IMG/VR virus record: IMGVR_UViG_3300040801_001081
Span: 1 to 38,660 of that record
From: a virus
Length of the DNA: 38,660 bases
Strand: one strand, 5' to 3'
In this document: positions 30,476 to 38,563 of the stretch, one piece after another
Layout of the letters: every line of letters begins with the position of its first letter
Position numbering within the stretch: position 1 is the first letter of the stretch
The notes under the pieces: generated by a model
Told to the model about the DNA's origin: nothing
What the model saw: the letters and a program-made list of their open reading frames with translations, nothing else
Databases searched by the model: none
Position numbers and translations under genes: made by a program

Positions 30476-31707
30476 TGGTAAATCCCTACTACATCGAAAC
30501 GGCTGGCGCTGGGGTTGGATCGGCCCTGTCTGGCTTGGGCGACATTGTCGGCAAGAAGCGTGAAGAGCGCCTCGCCAAGAAGCAGGAAGAAGAAGCCGCC
30601 AACCTTGCCCGAGAGCAGTTTACCCTGCTGGATCAGGCTTACCGATCCGGCGACATGGACACCGTTCGCTCAATCGTGACTCAGTACCCGCAGTTGGGCG
30701 AAAGGCTCCAGATGGGCCTGGGATTTGAAGAGTCAATGCGTGACCGGCAGCTTGAAGACAGCACCAAAGTCCTTCAGCGCGTGATGACAGCCAACAGCCC
30801 AGAGCAGGCGCGAGACGCCCTGATCCAGCACATCGACATGCTAGAAGGTGAGGGCCGGGACTACAGCCAGTCTATGCAACTGCTGCAAGAAGTCGCCAAT
30901 CCTGAAACCTTCGAAGAGGGCAAGATTACTGCTGGTGAAATGTACGCCATGAACGATGTGGATGGCTTTACCGCTTTCAACAAGGCAATTGGCGAGGCTC
31001 CCGTTGATGGAGTAGATGTGCAGTCTTCAACTTCCCTTCCTGATGGTTCCAGCCTGCTGACCATGAAGGACGGCTCGACCCGTTTCGTTTCCCAGGGTGG
31101 AGAGGTGATTGACGATCCAGAGCAACGCGCCGAGGCCATTCGGCAGGCGTATGAGTTCGGTGTTCAAACTCGCGCAGATACTGCCGCCGCCGAAGCTGGC
31201 GCTCGGTCTGGTGTTGAGTTCATCAATACGGGTCTTGAGACCCTTGCCAGAAACCGCGAAGCAATGGGCGTCTATGACGAGGTCATTGAAGCTATTGATG
31301 CTGGGGCAGACACTGGCTACGTTGCTTCACGTCTCCCTGCAATGAACAACGCCACAAGGCAGTTGAGAAACGCCGGCAGGCGACTTGGTCTTAACGTGAT
31401 CGCTGGCGCAACCTTCGGCGCACTGAGCGAAGGCGAAATGAACCTTGCCATGTCCACGGCGCTGCCGGAAAACATGCAGGAAGAAGAGTTGAGAGAGTGG
31501 GCAATGGCCAAGAAAGCGGCCCAGATGAAACTGAACGACCAGCTTGAGCAAGCCATGATCTACATCAACCAAGGCAACACTCCTGGTGATTGGCTTGAAG
31601 AACAGGCTCGGCTGCGAGAAATCCGTAAGACTCAGGACTACGGCGATCTGACCGATGCAGAGATTGAAGAACTTCAGCGTCTACAAAGCGAACTTGGAAT
31701 AAATTAG
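30475..31707 (+). CDS. gp20-like DNA-ejection protein
   Basis: 410 aa. A Gly/Ala-rich N-terminus (AGAGVGSALSGLGDIVGKK), then a long Glu/Gln/Ala-rich helical body (VLQRVMTANSPEQARDAL...) and an acidic C-terminal end. No Cys. Composition, length and position between the gp7-like and gp16-like genes match P22 gp20, one of three proteins ejected ahead of DNA. ATG at 30475 overlaps the stop of the previous gene. Confidence 0.7.
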   Translation: MVNPYYIETAGAGVGSALSGLGDIVGKKREERLAKKQEEEAANLAREQFTLLDQAYRSGDMDTVRSIVTQYPQLGERLQMGLGFEESMRDRQLEDSTKVLQRVMTANSPEQARDALIQHIDMLEGEGRDYSQSMQLLQEVANPETFEEGKITAGEMYAMNDVDGFTAFNKAIGEAPVDGVDVQSSTSLPDGSSLLTMKDGSTRFVSQGGEVIDDPEQRAEAIRQAYEFGVQTRADTAAAEAGARSGVEFINTGLETLARNREAMGVYDEVIEAIDAGADTGYVASRLPAMNNATRQLRNAGRRLGLNVIAGATFGALSEGEMNLAMSTALPENMQEEELREWAMAKKAAQMKLNDQLEQAMIYINQGNTPGDWLEEQARLREIRKTQDYGDLTDAEIEELQRLQSELGIN

Positions 31708-31709
31708 CG

Positions 31710-33587
31710 ATGGACCCTCAAGACCAGGAAAAGCAGGAAACGCCTAGTGAGCGGCTAGAACGCCTTCGCAAGCTTGCTCGACTGAAAGAGCTTCGTGAGA
31801 AGGCCGCTGGCGGCGCTCCTGTCCCTTCTATGCAGTCAGAGGGCGCAGACCCCGACTACTTCGGATCGGGCGTCATAGAGCCTGCCAGGGCGATGGGCGA
31901 GGGCTTGTTGCGGGAAATCTACGGCGGCTGGTCTGGCCTGTTTGCCGCTGCCGGCGGGGGCGCTGAGGCCGGGGCAGAACAGGTTGAGTCAGTCCGAGAG
32001 GGCAACTTCCAGCCAAGAACCGAATCAGGACAGCGAAACATGCAGGCGCTTGGCGATCTGGCTGAGTTCAGCCTGGATGCCGCTCGGTTTCCTGTCGCTG
32101 TTGCCCAGGGTGTTGCTACGGCAGCTACGGAAGGTCCAGAAGCGGGGAATCAAGCAATTGAAGGTGTCATGGAGAGAGGCGTTAGTCAGACTCTTGGTAA
32201 TGAAGTGCTTGAGCGTACTGGTTCTCCTGCTCTTGCCGCCGCTGCTCACACTCTTCCAGAGGCAATGGGCCTATACGGAGGCCGCAGGGCTTTTCTTAGC
32301 GATCCTGTTCAAGAGGCTGGTGATGCCATTGTAGATACCGCGACCTCCGTCCTGCCGCCTGTGAGGCGTCGAAACGAGCTAATACAGCAGGGTTCCACTG
32401 ATGCCAGGACGGTTGGCTATCGAGGCGAAGAGCCTCGCGTCACCCTGTCTGGCTCACAGACGCCAGAACTGCCTGCCCCTGATGGCACTCCAGAATTCAC
32501 CCAGCAAGGTGCGCGTTACAACCGCATATCCCGTGATCCGGTGCAGCGCGAAGCTGTGCGGCAGGGATTCAGGCCGGGAATCGTCACCATGATCCGCGAG
32601 TCGGCCCCGGCTGATCGCGCAGGCTTCGAGCAGATGCTGGGCGTAATGGATGACGTAATCTACAACCCGGCAAACTCGATTGACGTGAGGCCGACAGACA
32701 TTGTTGGTGACGCGGTCATGGATCGCTACAACTACGTTCGGCAAGTGAACCAGGAAGCTGCTCAAGAACTCAACGCGGCTGTCGAGGGACTGAAGCGACC
32801 CGTCCCAGAAAACATGGTCGATGTGGCTCCTCCGGTGAATCGTTTTCTGGAAAACCTCAATGAGGCCGGGATAGGCGTCAACGATGACCTTAGCCTGAAC
32901 TTCGACGGCTCTATGCTTGAGGGAACAAACCCCAGGGTGACTCAGGCACAGACGATCCTGAATGACGTTGTGAAGCGAATGAGGGACACAAATGTCCCCA
33001 CGGCCTATGATGTTCACCGGCTCAAAAAGTACATTGACGAAATGGTCGAGTTCGGAAAGTCCGAGGGCGGCGTCCTGGGTCAGGCAGAAAACATACTCAA
33101 GGAACTTCGGGCTGGCCTGAATGAGTCCATTGCCAGCCGGATCGAGCCTTACCGAGAAGCGAACCAGAAATACTCTGAAACAATTTCGGCGCTGAATGAC
33201 TTTGAAAAGGTCGCAGGCCCTTCTATTGACTTGAGCGCGGCTGGCTCTGGCTCGGCGGCGGGGCAGATCATGCGCGGCTTGATGTCCAACAACAGAAGCA
33301 GGGTAGCTCTGCGAAACAACATGCAGCAGTTGGAAGACGTTGCTGCCAGCTACGGCGGTTCCTTCGACAACTCGATCAGCAACCTGGCGCTGTTTGCCGA
33401 CGAGCTTGATGCCATATTCGGCCCTGTTGCTCGAACAAGCTTCGGAGGCCAAATCTCACAGCAAGTGCCTACGTCTTCTACTGGGCTGCTGACTCGCGGC
33501 GTCGATTATGCCTACGACAAGCTGCGCGGCGTCAACGAAGAGACAAGGCTAGAGGCCATGCGCGAACTATTACGGAGCTTTGAATAA
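31710..33587 (+). CDS. gp16-like DNA-ejection protein
   Basis: 625 aa. Starts with a charged helix (ERLERLRKLARLKELREKAAG), followed by Gly/Ala-rich possible membrane-active stretches (GGWSGLFAAAGGGAEAG, SPALAAAAHTLPEAMG), then a long helical body (AQTILNDVVKRMRD, LKKYIDEMVEFGKSEGG). Matches P22 gp16 in length (609) and place. gp16 is ejected first and makes the inner membrane permeable for DNA. Ends sharing a base with the tailspike start. Confidence 0.7.
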   Translation: MDPQDQEKQETPSERLERLRKLARLKELREKAAGGAPVPSMQSEGADPDYFGSGVIEPARAMGEGLLREIYGGWSGLFAAAGGGAEAGAEQVESVREGNFQPRTESGQRNMQALGDLAEFSLDAARFPVAVAQGVATAATEGPEAGNQAIEGVMERGVSQTLGNEVLERTGSPALAAAAHTLPEAMGLYGGRRAFLSDPVQEAGDAIVDTATSVLPPVRRRNELIQQGSTDARTVGYRGEEPRVTLSGSQTPELPAPDGTPEFTQQGARYNRISRDPVQREAVRQGFRPGIVTMIRESAPADRAGFEQMLGVMDDVIYNPANSIDVRPTDIVGDAVMDRYNYVRQVNQEAAQELNAAVEGLKRPVPENMVDVAPPVNRFLENLNEAGIGVNDDLSLNFDGSMLEGTNPRVTQAQTILNDVVKRMRDTNVPTAYDVHRLKKYIDEMVEFGKSEGGVLGQAENILKELRAGLNESIASRIEPYREANQKYSETISALNDFEKVAGPSIDLSAAGSGSAAGQIMRGLMSNNRSRVALRNNMQQLEDVAASYGGSFDNSISNLALFADELDAIFGPVARTSFGGQISQQVPTSSTGLLTRGVDYAYDKLRGVNEETRLEAMRELLRSFE

Positions 33588-34462
33588 TGCCTGAAGTCAA
33601 ACAGCCTACACCCAGCTTTCCCCTATCGACAGGGTTCGGCATTGCCTCTCTGGGGCAAGTCTACATTGGCGAGGTGGACCAAGACCCCACGGTCCTTGGT
33701 AACCGGATCAACGTGATTGTAATCGACACCGATGGCTCTGAGGTCAACATCCCTCCTGCCTCGCAACCGTTCGTTCTGAACTCCGCTGGCCTGTTCACTT
33801 ACAACGGGTCTGTGGTGCAGTTGCGAACCAGCCAGAACTACTCAATCTCGGTCTTCAACTCTTCAGGGGTGTTGCAGTATTACTTCCCTGATGCGGCAGT
33901 GACCGATGACGTTGCGACTTCGGTGATCTCACTGACCCCGGTTCCAACACCGGCAACCATTCCCTCGCAGGGTCAGGTTTACTCCAAGACAGTCGGCGGT
34001 GGTGTCGAACTGTTCTACCAGGACGCAGTCGGAAACGAAATCCAACTGACGCTCGGTGGCGCACTCAATATCAGTTTGCCCAATGACAACGTGGGCGTGA
34101 ACTCTCTGTTCGCCAATTACTATCAAGGCAAGGTAGTCGAACTGGTTAGTGATGCTGGGACTGTTGAGCTTGACTGGAGAGCAGGCCAGTTTTTCACGCT
34201 GACTCTGACCGAAGATACTACCCTGACCTTTTCCAACCTGCCGGCCATCGGTGAGGGCATTGGACAAACGATCATGATCGCCCTTCAGGACGCGGGAAAC
34301 TTCGTCAGTTCGTTCGACGCTGGTACTGGCTACACCGTCTTCTTGAGGGCTATTGACAACCCGCTCACGCCTACCCTGGACGGCCTAGACATCTACATCA
34401 TCACGGTCTACCAGGAAGCCAAGGTGTTGACTGTACCGCTTTACGACTTCGGAGCAGCCTGA
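33587..34462 (+). CDS. Tailspike with P22-type head-binding domain
   Basis: 291 aa. Residues about 15-110 match the head-binding domain of P22 gp9: GFGIASLGQVYIGEVDQDP, INVIVIDTDGSEVNIPPA, LNSAGLFTYNGSVVQL, YSISVFNSSGVLQYY. The remaining 180 residues are beta-rich (LDWRAGQFFTLTLTEDTTLTF) and short: the long right-handed beta-helix endorhamnosidase of gp9 is missing. Receptor recognition may therefore be done by the propeller-like protein that follows in the same operon. It attaches to the gp4/gp10 hub. Confidence 0.85.
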   Translation: MPEVKQPTPSFPLSTGFGIASLGQVYIGEVDQDPTVLGNRINVIVIDTDGSEVNIPPASQPFVLNSAGLFTYNGSVVQLRTSQNYSISVFNSSGVLQYYFPDAAVTDDVATSVISLTPVPTPATIPSQGQVYSKTVGGGVELFYQDAVGNEIQLTLGGALNISLPNDNVGVNSLFANYYQGKVVELVSDAGTVELDWRAGQFFTLTLTEDTTLTFSNLPAIGEGIGQTIMIALQDAGNFVSSFDAGTGYTVFLRAIDNPLTPTLDGLDIYIITVYQEAKVLTVPLYDFGAA

Positions 34463-34650
34463 TGATTCGATACAAAGAGAAAACAACTGAGGAGTTGATG
34501 AGCGGCCCAGAGGTTCGGCGCCGCTACTCTTCGCACGACGGCAAGATCATAATGTGGCCGACAAATCACTTGTCCTGGTCAGATGCTGCGCTTGAACGCG
34601 TCAATCTTGAGCGCGTCGAAGTACCCAGCGAGGATGAGCAGCCACAATGA
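34462..34650 (+). CDS. Small protein between tailspike genes (62 aa)
   Basis: ATG at 34462 overlaps the tailspike stop; stop overlaps the next ATG as ATGA. Starts MIRYKEKTTEELMSGPEV. Charged and predicted helical at the N-terminus. Its tight coupling on both sides suggests a helper or chaperone for the spike proteins; no family recognised. Confidence 0.6.
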   Translation: MIRYKEKTTEELMSGPEVRRRYSSHDGKIIMWPTNHLSWSDAALERVNLERVEVPSEDEQPQ

Positions 34651-35543
34651 GTACAGGCGGTCTGTTGCAACTCAAGTCGGCGGCTGCGCGAAGCTCTGGC
34701 CCAGACGCTCCAGACCTAGTGGTGGTGGCCGGGGGTAATGTCCAGGCTTACGACATCGACGGAACTACATTCAACACTGTTGGAAATAGTTCTTCCGTCA
34801 TGGGCGGGACCATCACACAGACTAACCTTCTTGCAATTTCTGCGCTTGATGACACATCTATCGCTGTCTGCAACCGCGACACAAGCGCGAATTGGGACTT
34901 GGTCAAATTTGAGTTTGACGGCACTGACTGGAATCAGGTCGGCAACCGATTAGAGGTTCCTGGTGTAGGGGCAACCAACAAGTTTGTAGCCGCTATGGGT
35001 CCAGATGCCTGCGTCACTTTGGACGATGGCAACAACATGCGCTGGTATGAGTTCGACGGGACCGATTGGGCGCAAGTAGGCAACACGTTTACTGGCGTCA
35101 ACGGCGAAGCTGCCTGCGCCTTGTCACAAACCCGAGTTGCGGTGGCAAGGACAAATACGCTGACAGTTTACGATTGGGACGGGACAGATTTCAGTTCAGT
35201 TGCCAGCGTATTCACGGCTGCTACGCTTCGAGCAGTAACGGCCTTGGACGAAGACACGATCATGACCATCAGGGCCGGTGGCTCTAATTTGCTGCTTGCT
35301 TATGAACTGTCTGGAGGAACACTATCTAATGTTGCCAATACCTCTGTTCCGTCAGGAGCCTTCCACGGCCTTGCGGCCATAGCTCCTAGTGACTTTGTCT
35401 ATGCTAACTTCGCTGCCGGTACTTTGCAGATTTACGATTGGGACGGAGCATCCTGGACTACTTTGGGGTCGGCATTCTCTAAAGCAGTAAGCGAGGGACA
35501 GCCCATTTGCTCTTGCTCTTACCGGCTCAACTCTGCTCCGTAA
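34647..35543 (+). CDS. Six-repeat beta-propeller protein, likely receptor-binding spike
   Basis: 298 aa with six copies of a roughly 48-residue repeat ending in a strand-turn-strand of the type YDWDGTDFSSVAS: VQAYDIDGTTFNTVGN, VKFEFDGTDWNQVGN, RWYEFDGTDWAQVGN, TVYDWDGTDFSSVAS, LAYELSGGTLSNVAN, QIYDWDGASWTTLGS. Six such units make a closed six-bladed propeller. As last gene of the late operon, behind a truncated tailspike, it is a good candidate for the receptor-binding part. No catalytic residues recognised. It ends 14 bases from a convergent gene; no terminator is seen between them. Confidence 0.75.
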   Translation: MSTGGLLQLKSAAARSSGPDAPDLVVVAGGNVQAYDIDGTTFNTVGNSSSVMGGTITQTNLLAISALDDTSIAVCNRDTSANWDLVKFEFDGTDWNQVGNRLEVPGVGATNKFVAAMGPDACVTLDDGNNMRWYEFDGTDWAQVGNTFTGVNGEAACALSQTRVAVARTNTLTVYDWDGTDFSSVASVFTAATLRAVTALDEDTIMTIRAGGSNLLLAYELSGGTLSNVANTSVPSGAFHGLAAIAPSDFVYANFAAGTLQIYDWDGASWTTLGSAFSKAVSEGQPICSCSYRLNSAP

Positions 35544-35557
35544 GTGAACGACTCTTT

Positions 35558-35845
35558 TTAACTGCTTGGCCCGTTGTCGTGGTTGATCGGCAGCACCACT
35601 TCATTTATCAAATACTCTGCGTAATTGCGCCAATTGTTTCTGTCGTACTCGGCCTCTTCCTTTGTTCTGTGAAGAGCGCCGGCACTATGCCATATGTTGC
35701 TTCCTGGCCATCTGTAAAGTAGCTGATAGAATTTGGCATGCTTTGGCATTTCTTCTGTCGTTGATTCGACTGTCTTCATTGGCTTTTCTCCTTCTCCCAC
35801 CATCCACAGGCCCATGCGCTGCCAGTAGGTTAATTGGTCAGTCAT
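35558..35845 (-). CDS. Hypothetical protein (95 aa), end of leftward array
   Basis: ATG at 35845 overlaps the YopX-like gene by eight bases. A second ATG at 35779 has a stronger ribosome site (GGAGAAAAGCC), giving a 73-aa form from MKTVESTTEEMPKHAK. The product contains aromatic residues (FYQLLYRWPGSNIWH) and an acidic-basic helix (TKEEAEYDRNNWRNYAEYL). No family recognised. In the circular map it is the last gene of the whole leftward operon. Confidence 0.65.
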   Translation of the reverse strand: MTDQLTYWQRMGLWMVGEGEKPMKTVESTTEEMPKHAKFYQLLYRWPGSNIWHSAGALHRTKEEAEYDRNNWRNYAEYLINEVVLPINHDNGPSS

Positions 35846-36206
35846 TCAGCAGTTCTGGGTCTTCATGCTGATTACCAATGACCTCGGCATCTAAAAGCTC
35901 GATAGCCTCTGACAGAAGGCACTCTGCTGGCTTGTGTCCCTTGGTATCAACATAGAACGCACCGTCTTTGAAAAAAACAGGCCCGGTGACGCTTATTGGA
36001 GGTATTCCAAAACTTCCGCGCAGAATATCCCCCTCACAAATCTCTTTGCCGTTCTTGTCCTTGAGGCCGGTGTATTGCATAGCAACATGCGTTTCGCCAG
36101 TGGTAGATTCTATTTCGCCTGAGCCGATTGCAATTGCAACAGTAGTGGCTTTTTCCTCCATTATTCTTGCGTTGGCATTCCAAAGCCTAAACTTAATCTC
36201 TCTCAC
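35838..36206 (-). CDS. YopX-family protein
   Basis: The GTG at 36206-36204 has an ideal ribosome site (GGAGG, six bases) and gives 122 aa; the open frame reaches much further upstream but there overlaps another gene. REIKFRLWNANARIMEEK at the start and MQYTGLKDKNGKEICEGDIL in the middle are the family hallmarks, followed by beta strands and LDAEVIGNQHEDPEL at the end. YopX proteins are common in phages of many hosts; their function is unknown. It overlaps the DUF551-like gene by 14 bases. Confidence 0.88.
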   Translation of the reverse strand: MREIKFRLWNANARIMEEKATTVAIAIGSGEIESTTGETHVAMQYTGLKDKNGKEICEGDILRGSFGIPPISVTGPVFFKDGAFYVDTKGHKPAECLLSEAIELLDAEVIGNQHEDPELLND

Positions 36207-36624
36207 TCTTAACCTCCATAGCAGGGATGGGCATCCAGTGGGAAATCGGCAAATGTGGCACGTACATGTGCGTAATGTCACCAAACTCATCGGCGCACTC
36301 ATACCAGCCCTCGGGCCAATAGTAGGTGTCTGTTTCTTCGTCGTAATCAGGAAAAAGGTCTTCCGAGTCTGAATCGTGCTCTTCGGTTTTTTTATGCACA
36401 TAGCAGCCCCTTATTATTCTGGGCTTCCCGTTTGGGTTGGTGTATTTCAGCAAAACTTTCTGCCAATGCTTAGGCTTTTCTCTCACACTCACCCATCTGT
36501 GCGCTTCGATGAAGGCTTTGCAGTCTTTAAGAATAGCTATTCCCAAGACTGTTTCAGAGCCTTTCCAGCTAAGAGCTTCAGCCTTGCTAACCATTTGGTC
36601 TATTCTTTCAATCAAATCACTCAT
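36193..36624 (-). CDS. DUF551-like protein
   Basis: 143 aa from the ATG at 36624 (frame opens seven codons earlier). HRWVSVREKPKHWQKVLLKY begins the DUF551 pattern and HLPISHWMPIPAME near the C-terminus completes it, with an acidic DYDEETDTYYWPEGWYE stretch between. The N-terminal 45 residues are a helix (DLIERIDQMVSKAEAL). DUF551 proteins occur in phage accessory regions; function unknown. ATG overlaps the small gene upstream by eight bases. Confidence 0.8.
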   Translation of the reverse strand: MSDLIERIDQMVSKAEALSWKGSETVLGIAILKDCKAFIEAHRWVSVREKPKHWQKVLLKYTNPNGKPRIIRGCYVHKKTEEHDSDSEDLFPDYDEETDTYYWPEGWYECADEFGDITHMYVPHLPISHWMPIPAMEVKSERD

Positions 36625-36778
36625 TGGCCGTCTCCAGAGCCTCAAGCTCAGCTAACGCATCACTAAACTGGACAGCAACAACATCCCCACCAAGCGCCTT
36701 GCTGCTGGCTGATATTGCAGGCAGTTCTGCGCCTTCATCGAACTCAATCACGATTGTCATTCGCTTTTTCTCAGTCAT
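36617..36778 (-). CDS. Small hypothetical protein (53 aa)
   Basis: Frame from ATG 36778-36776 to TGA 36619-36617. Starts MTEKKRMTIVIEFDEGAEL and ends ALAELEALETANE. Both ends overlap neighbours (ATGA with the Lar-like gene, eight bases with DUF551-like), the same packing as the rest of the array. Beta then helix predicted. No family recognised. Confidence 0.6.
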   Translation of the reverse strand: MTEKKRMTIVIEFDEGAELPAISASSKALGGDVVAVQFSDALAELEALETANE

Positions 36779-37014
36779 TCACTCTCTCCCGTCTCTGCCA
36801 GCAGTTGTTGGGCGCGGGGCATTTGGTTCCATGCATGCGCTACTAGCCTTTCATAATCCTCCTCCCCTTCTTCGTGATAAGCGACATTTGCCTCAACAGT
36901 CCACATGTGACAGCAGTCACCATAGACAACGACATATTGGCCATACGTTAATTCGTCAGTTTTAATTAGCTTGGCTGGAACTTGCCCGCATGGGCATGGC
37001 AGTAGCTTGCTCAT
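36775..37014 (-). CDS. Lar-like restriction-alleviation-type zinc protein
   Basis: 79 aa: LLPCPCGQVPAKL near the start, YVVVYGDCCHMW in the middle and LVAHAWNQMPRA near the end follow the Lar/phage zinc-ribbon pattern (CPxCG ... C..C ... A..WN.R). Lar of Rac prophage alleviates type I restriction. Similarity covers the Cys and WN motifs only, so the restriction role is inferred; many phage proteins of this pattern are uncharacterised. Confidence 0.75.
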   Translation of the reverse strand: MSKLLPCPCGQVPAKLIKTDELTYGQYVVVYGDCCHMWTVEANVAYHEEGEEDYERLVAHAWNQMPRAQQLLAETGESE

Positions 37015-37049
37015 GCTTTTCCCTCCTGCTTGTACTTGGCGATTAGGGG

Positions 37050-37373
37050 TTAAATTCTTTTTCTGGCTTGGCCGCCCTGCTCAATAACAGACTGGGCGTT
37101 ACGAAGCGTCGATCTTGCGGCAGCAACAAGGTCCAGGATTGTGTCGTCTGCCGACCTCAAAGCCTCCACCAATTCCGCTATGGCTTCGCGTTGGGATTGG
37201 ATGGTAGATTCTGCTAATTGAGTTGCTTTTTTCGCGGGAGCGTCGAGAGTATACGCGCTCGGAAAGCAGTGATCGTTTAGGCAGACGTCGTTACCATTCG
37301 GGCGACGCTCTCTAGACTTTACTGGCGCGTCACACCTTGGGCAGTATCCGTAATACTTTTTATGTTTACTCAC
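37050..37373 (-). CDS. Zinc-ribbon plus coiled-coil protein (107 aa)
   Basis: GTG at 37373 with GGAGAAGAGA upstream. N-terminal CPRC (11-14) and CLNDHC (31-36) can bind zinc; residues 60-100 are a helical heptad-like stretch (STIQSQREAIAELVEALRSA...). No family recognised. Gap to the next upstream gene (37374-37483) shows no credible gene. Confidence 0.6.
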   Translation of the reverse strand: MSKHKKYYGYCPRCDAPVKSRERRPNGNDVCLNDHCFPSAYTLDAPAKKATQLAESTIQSQREAIAELVEALRSADDTILDLVAAARSTLRNAQSVIEQGGQARKRI

Positions 37374-37483
37374 TCTCTTCTCCTATAGGGTGGGGCGGCG
37401 TCATATCACTCATAGACCCGCAGACGCTACGTTGATCTGGCCCATGCTCGCCCCATAATTTTTCCTCTGCCCGTTAGGGTGGG

Positions 37484-37672
37484 TTACTGTCCTGTATAAG
37501 TCAGCGCGTCGGCTTTGCCGGTAAACACCAGCCAAGCGCAGTAGCAGCGGTGACGGAAGGATGGATAGCCCAATGGCCTCACAACAACCCAGCGGCCATC
37601 AGGCAGTCCGGCTTGTTCTTGCTTCGCTGAACTGCAAAGCTCATCCGCGTTTCTCAGTGCGGGGTATTTCAT
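37484..37672 (-). CDS. Conserved-looking phage protein (62 aa)
   Basis: ATG at 37672 overlaps the stop upstream as ATGA (a GTG two codons earlier also possible). MKYPALRNADELCSSAKQEQ, then LPDGRWVVVRPLGYPSF and AWLVFTGKADALTY. I recall proteins of this kind (LRNAEELC, GRWVPARPLGF, AWLVFTGKAD) in other phages and prophages of Gram-negative bacteria; function unknown. Confidence 0.75.
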   Translation of the reverse strand: MKYPALRNADELCSSAKQEQAGLPDGRWVVVRPLGYPSFRHRCYCAWLVFTGKADALTYTGQ

Positions 37673-37938
37673 TCCCACTTCCTCTCATGTTGTCCAGCTA
37701 GTGCTGGGTTAGTTTCTGTGCGGTTTTTTTCGCTTTCGCGTCTATCTACGGGCCAACTAATCCAGATTATATTTTCGCTTGATCTGTAAGCTCTGCCGCC
37801 TTGAGAGTTGGTAGCAAAATGCTCCCAGCGCTCTCCGGTGTCCGGACACACGCCGCGATTCCAAATCGCTTTCTCGCTGCAATAACCCCACAAGCCCCAA
37901 AAGAAACCTAAAAACGTTATACAAACCAGAATCGTCAT
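37669..37938 (-). CDS. Small single-pass membrane protein (89 aa)
   Basis: I choose the ATG at 37938, which overlaps the stop of the gene upstream as ATGA. The first 20 residues (MTILVCITFLGFFWGLWGYC) form a membrane anchor or signal peptide; the rest is soluble and charged, with NRGVCPDTGERWEHFAT. Possibly periplasmic, anchored by its N-terminus. A role in superinfection exclusion would be typical of such genes but is not shown. Confidence 0.65.
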   Translation of the reverse strand: MTILVCITFLGFFWGLWGYCSEKAIWNRGVCPDTGERWEHFATNSQGGRAYRSSENIIWISWPVDRRESEKNRTETNPALAGQHERKWE

Positions 37939-38252
37939 CTTTCGTCTCTTAGGTCGCAGAGTTTCCAACATAAAAGCTCGAAATCCCTGCCGTCACGCTT
38001 CATTATCTCCAGCGCCTTGTCCCCGTCTTTAACAGATTCGATAATCACGCTAAGCGGGACGGAGCCGTGGCCGCAGCAGCTTCCGCCAGTCCATACTCTG
38101 TTCCGCCATAGCTCTTTAACTAGCTCGGCGATACAAGCATCAATGCACACCTTTCTTGCGGGGGCGTCCCAATCAAAGTAGTCGTTAGGATCAAGAACTA
38201 CCTCCGGCGTTTCTCCGGTTCGCTTGTTGTACGAATGGCAATTGCAACTCAT
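37935..38252 (-). CDS. Cys-rich phage protein with CCGHG motif (105 aa)
   Basis: ATG at 38252 with AAGGAGAAAAC upstream. Cys residues: MSCNCHS, VCIDACIAELV, GGSCCGHGSVPLSVI, LLCWKLCDL. The TGGSCCGHG...V.SVI pattern recurs in small phage proteins I have seen; spacing suggests metal binding. Function unknown. Confidence 0.7.
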   Translation of the reverse strand: MSCNCHSYNKRTGETPEVVLDPNDYFDWDAPARKVCIDACIAELVKELWRNRVWTGGSCCGHGSVPLSVIIESVKDGDKALEIMKRDGRDFELLCWKLCDLRDER

Positions 38253-38303
38253 GTTTTCTCCTTAGTGCCGGTAATCCGCGTTCTCGGAATTAGTATTTCT
38301 GGA

Positions 38304-38561
38304 TCAAATGGAAAGCTCTTTGCCGCGAAGCTGCGCGCTTCCCACCGCGCAATGCGGCTCGCTGAGAGAAACAATCAATTCTTCTGGATATGCAACCAAA
38401 TTATCTGCCTGTTCTACTGTTTCAATGGCCTCTAACTCGGTAAATCGATGCGCTCTGTTCACATCAAGCGTGTAGCCCCTGTGATCCTGCGCCCACCAGA
38501 CAAGGCTGTTGCCAACGAAGCCTCGCGTTTTGTCGTGAATTAAATAGATTTTCTTGCTCAA
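38304..38561 (-). CDS. Hypothetical protein (85 aa), alternative gene at the repeat junction
   Basis: TTG start at 38561-38559, preceded by the same AGGAGAAGAGA as the gene at 476-733. The product starts MSKKIYLIHDKTRGFVG, is beta-helical in pattern (WWAQDHRGYTLDVNRAHRF) and unlike its counterpart after the first few codons. No family recognised. In the circular arrangement it directly follows the 87-aa gene. Confidence 0.6.
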   Translation of the reverse strand: MSKKIYLIHDKTRGFVGNSLVWWAQDHRGYTLDVNRAHRFTELEAIETVEQADNLVAYPEELIVSLSEPHCAVGSAQLRGKELSI

Positions 38562-38563
38562 TT

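Noticed and set aside
35543-35558. Bidirectional terminator between converging operons
   Set aside because: Looked for, but the 14-base gap and its flanks show no stable stem.
37366-37413. 15-codon leftward frame MSDMTPPHPIGEESE overlapping the GTG start at 37373
   Set aside because: Could be a leader peptide, but it contains the ribosome site of the next gene and has none of its own that I can see.
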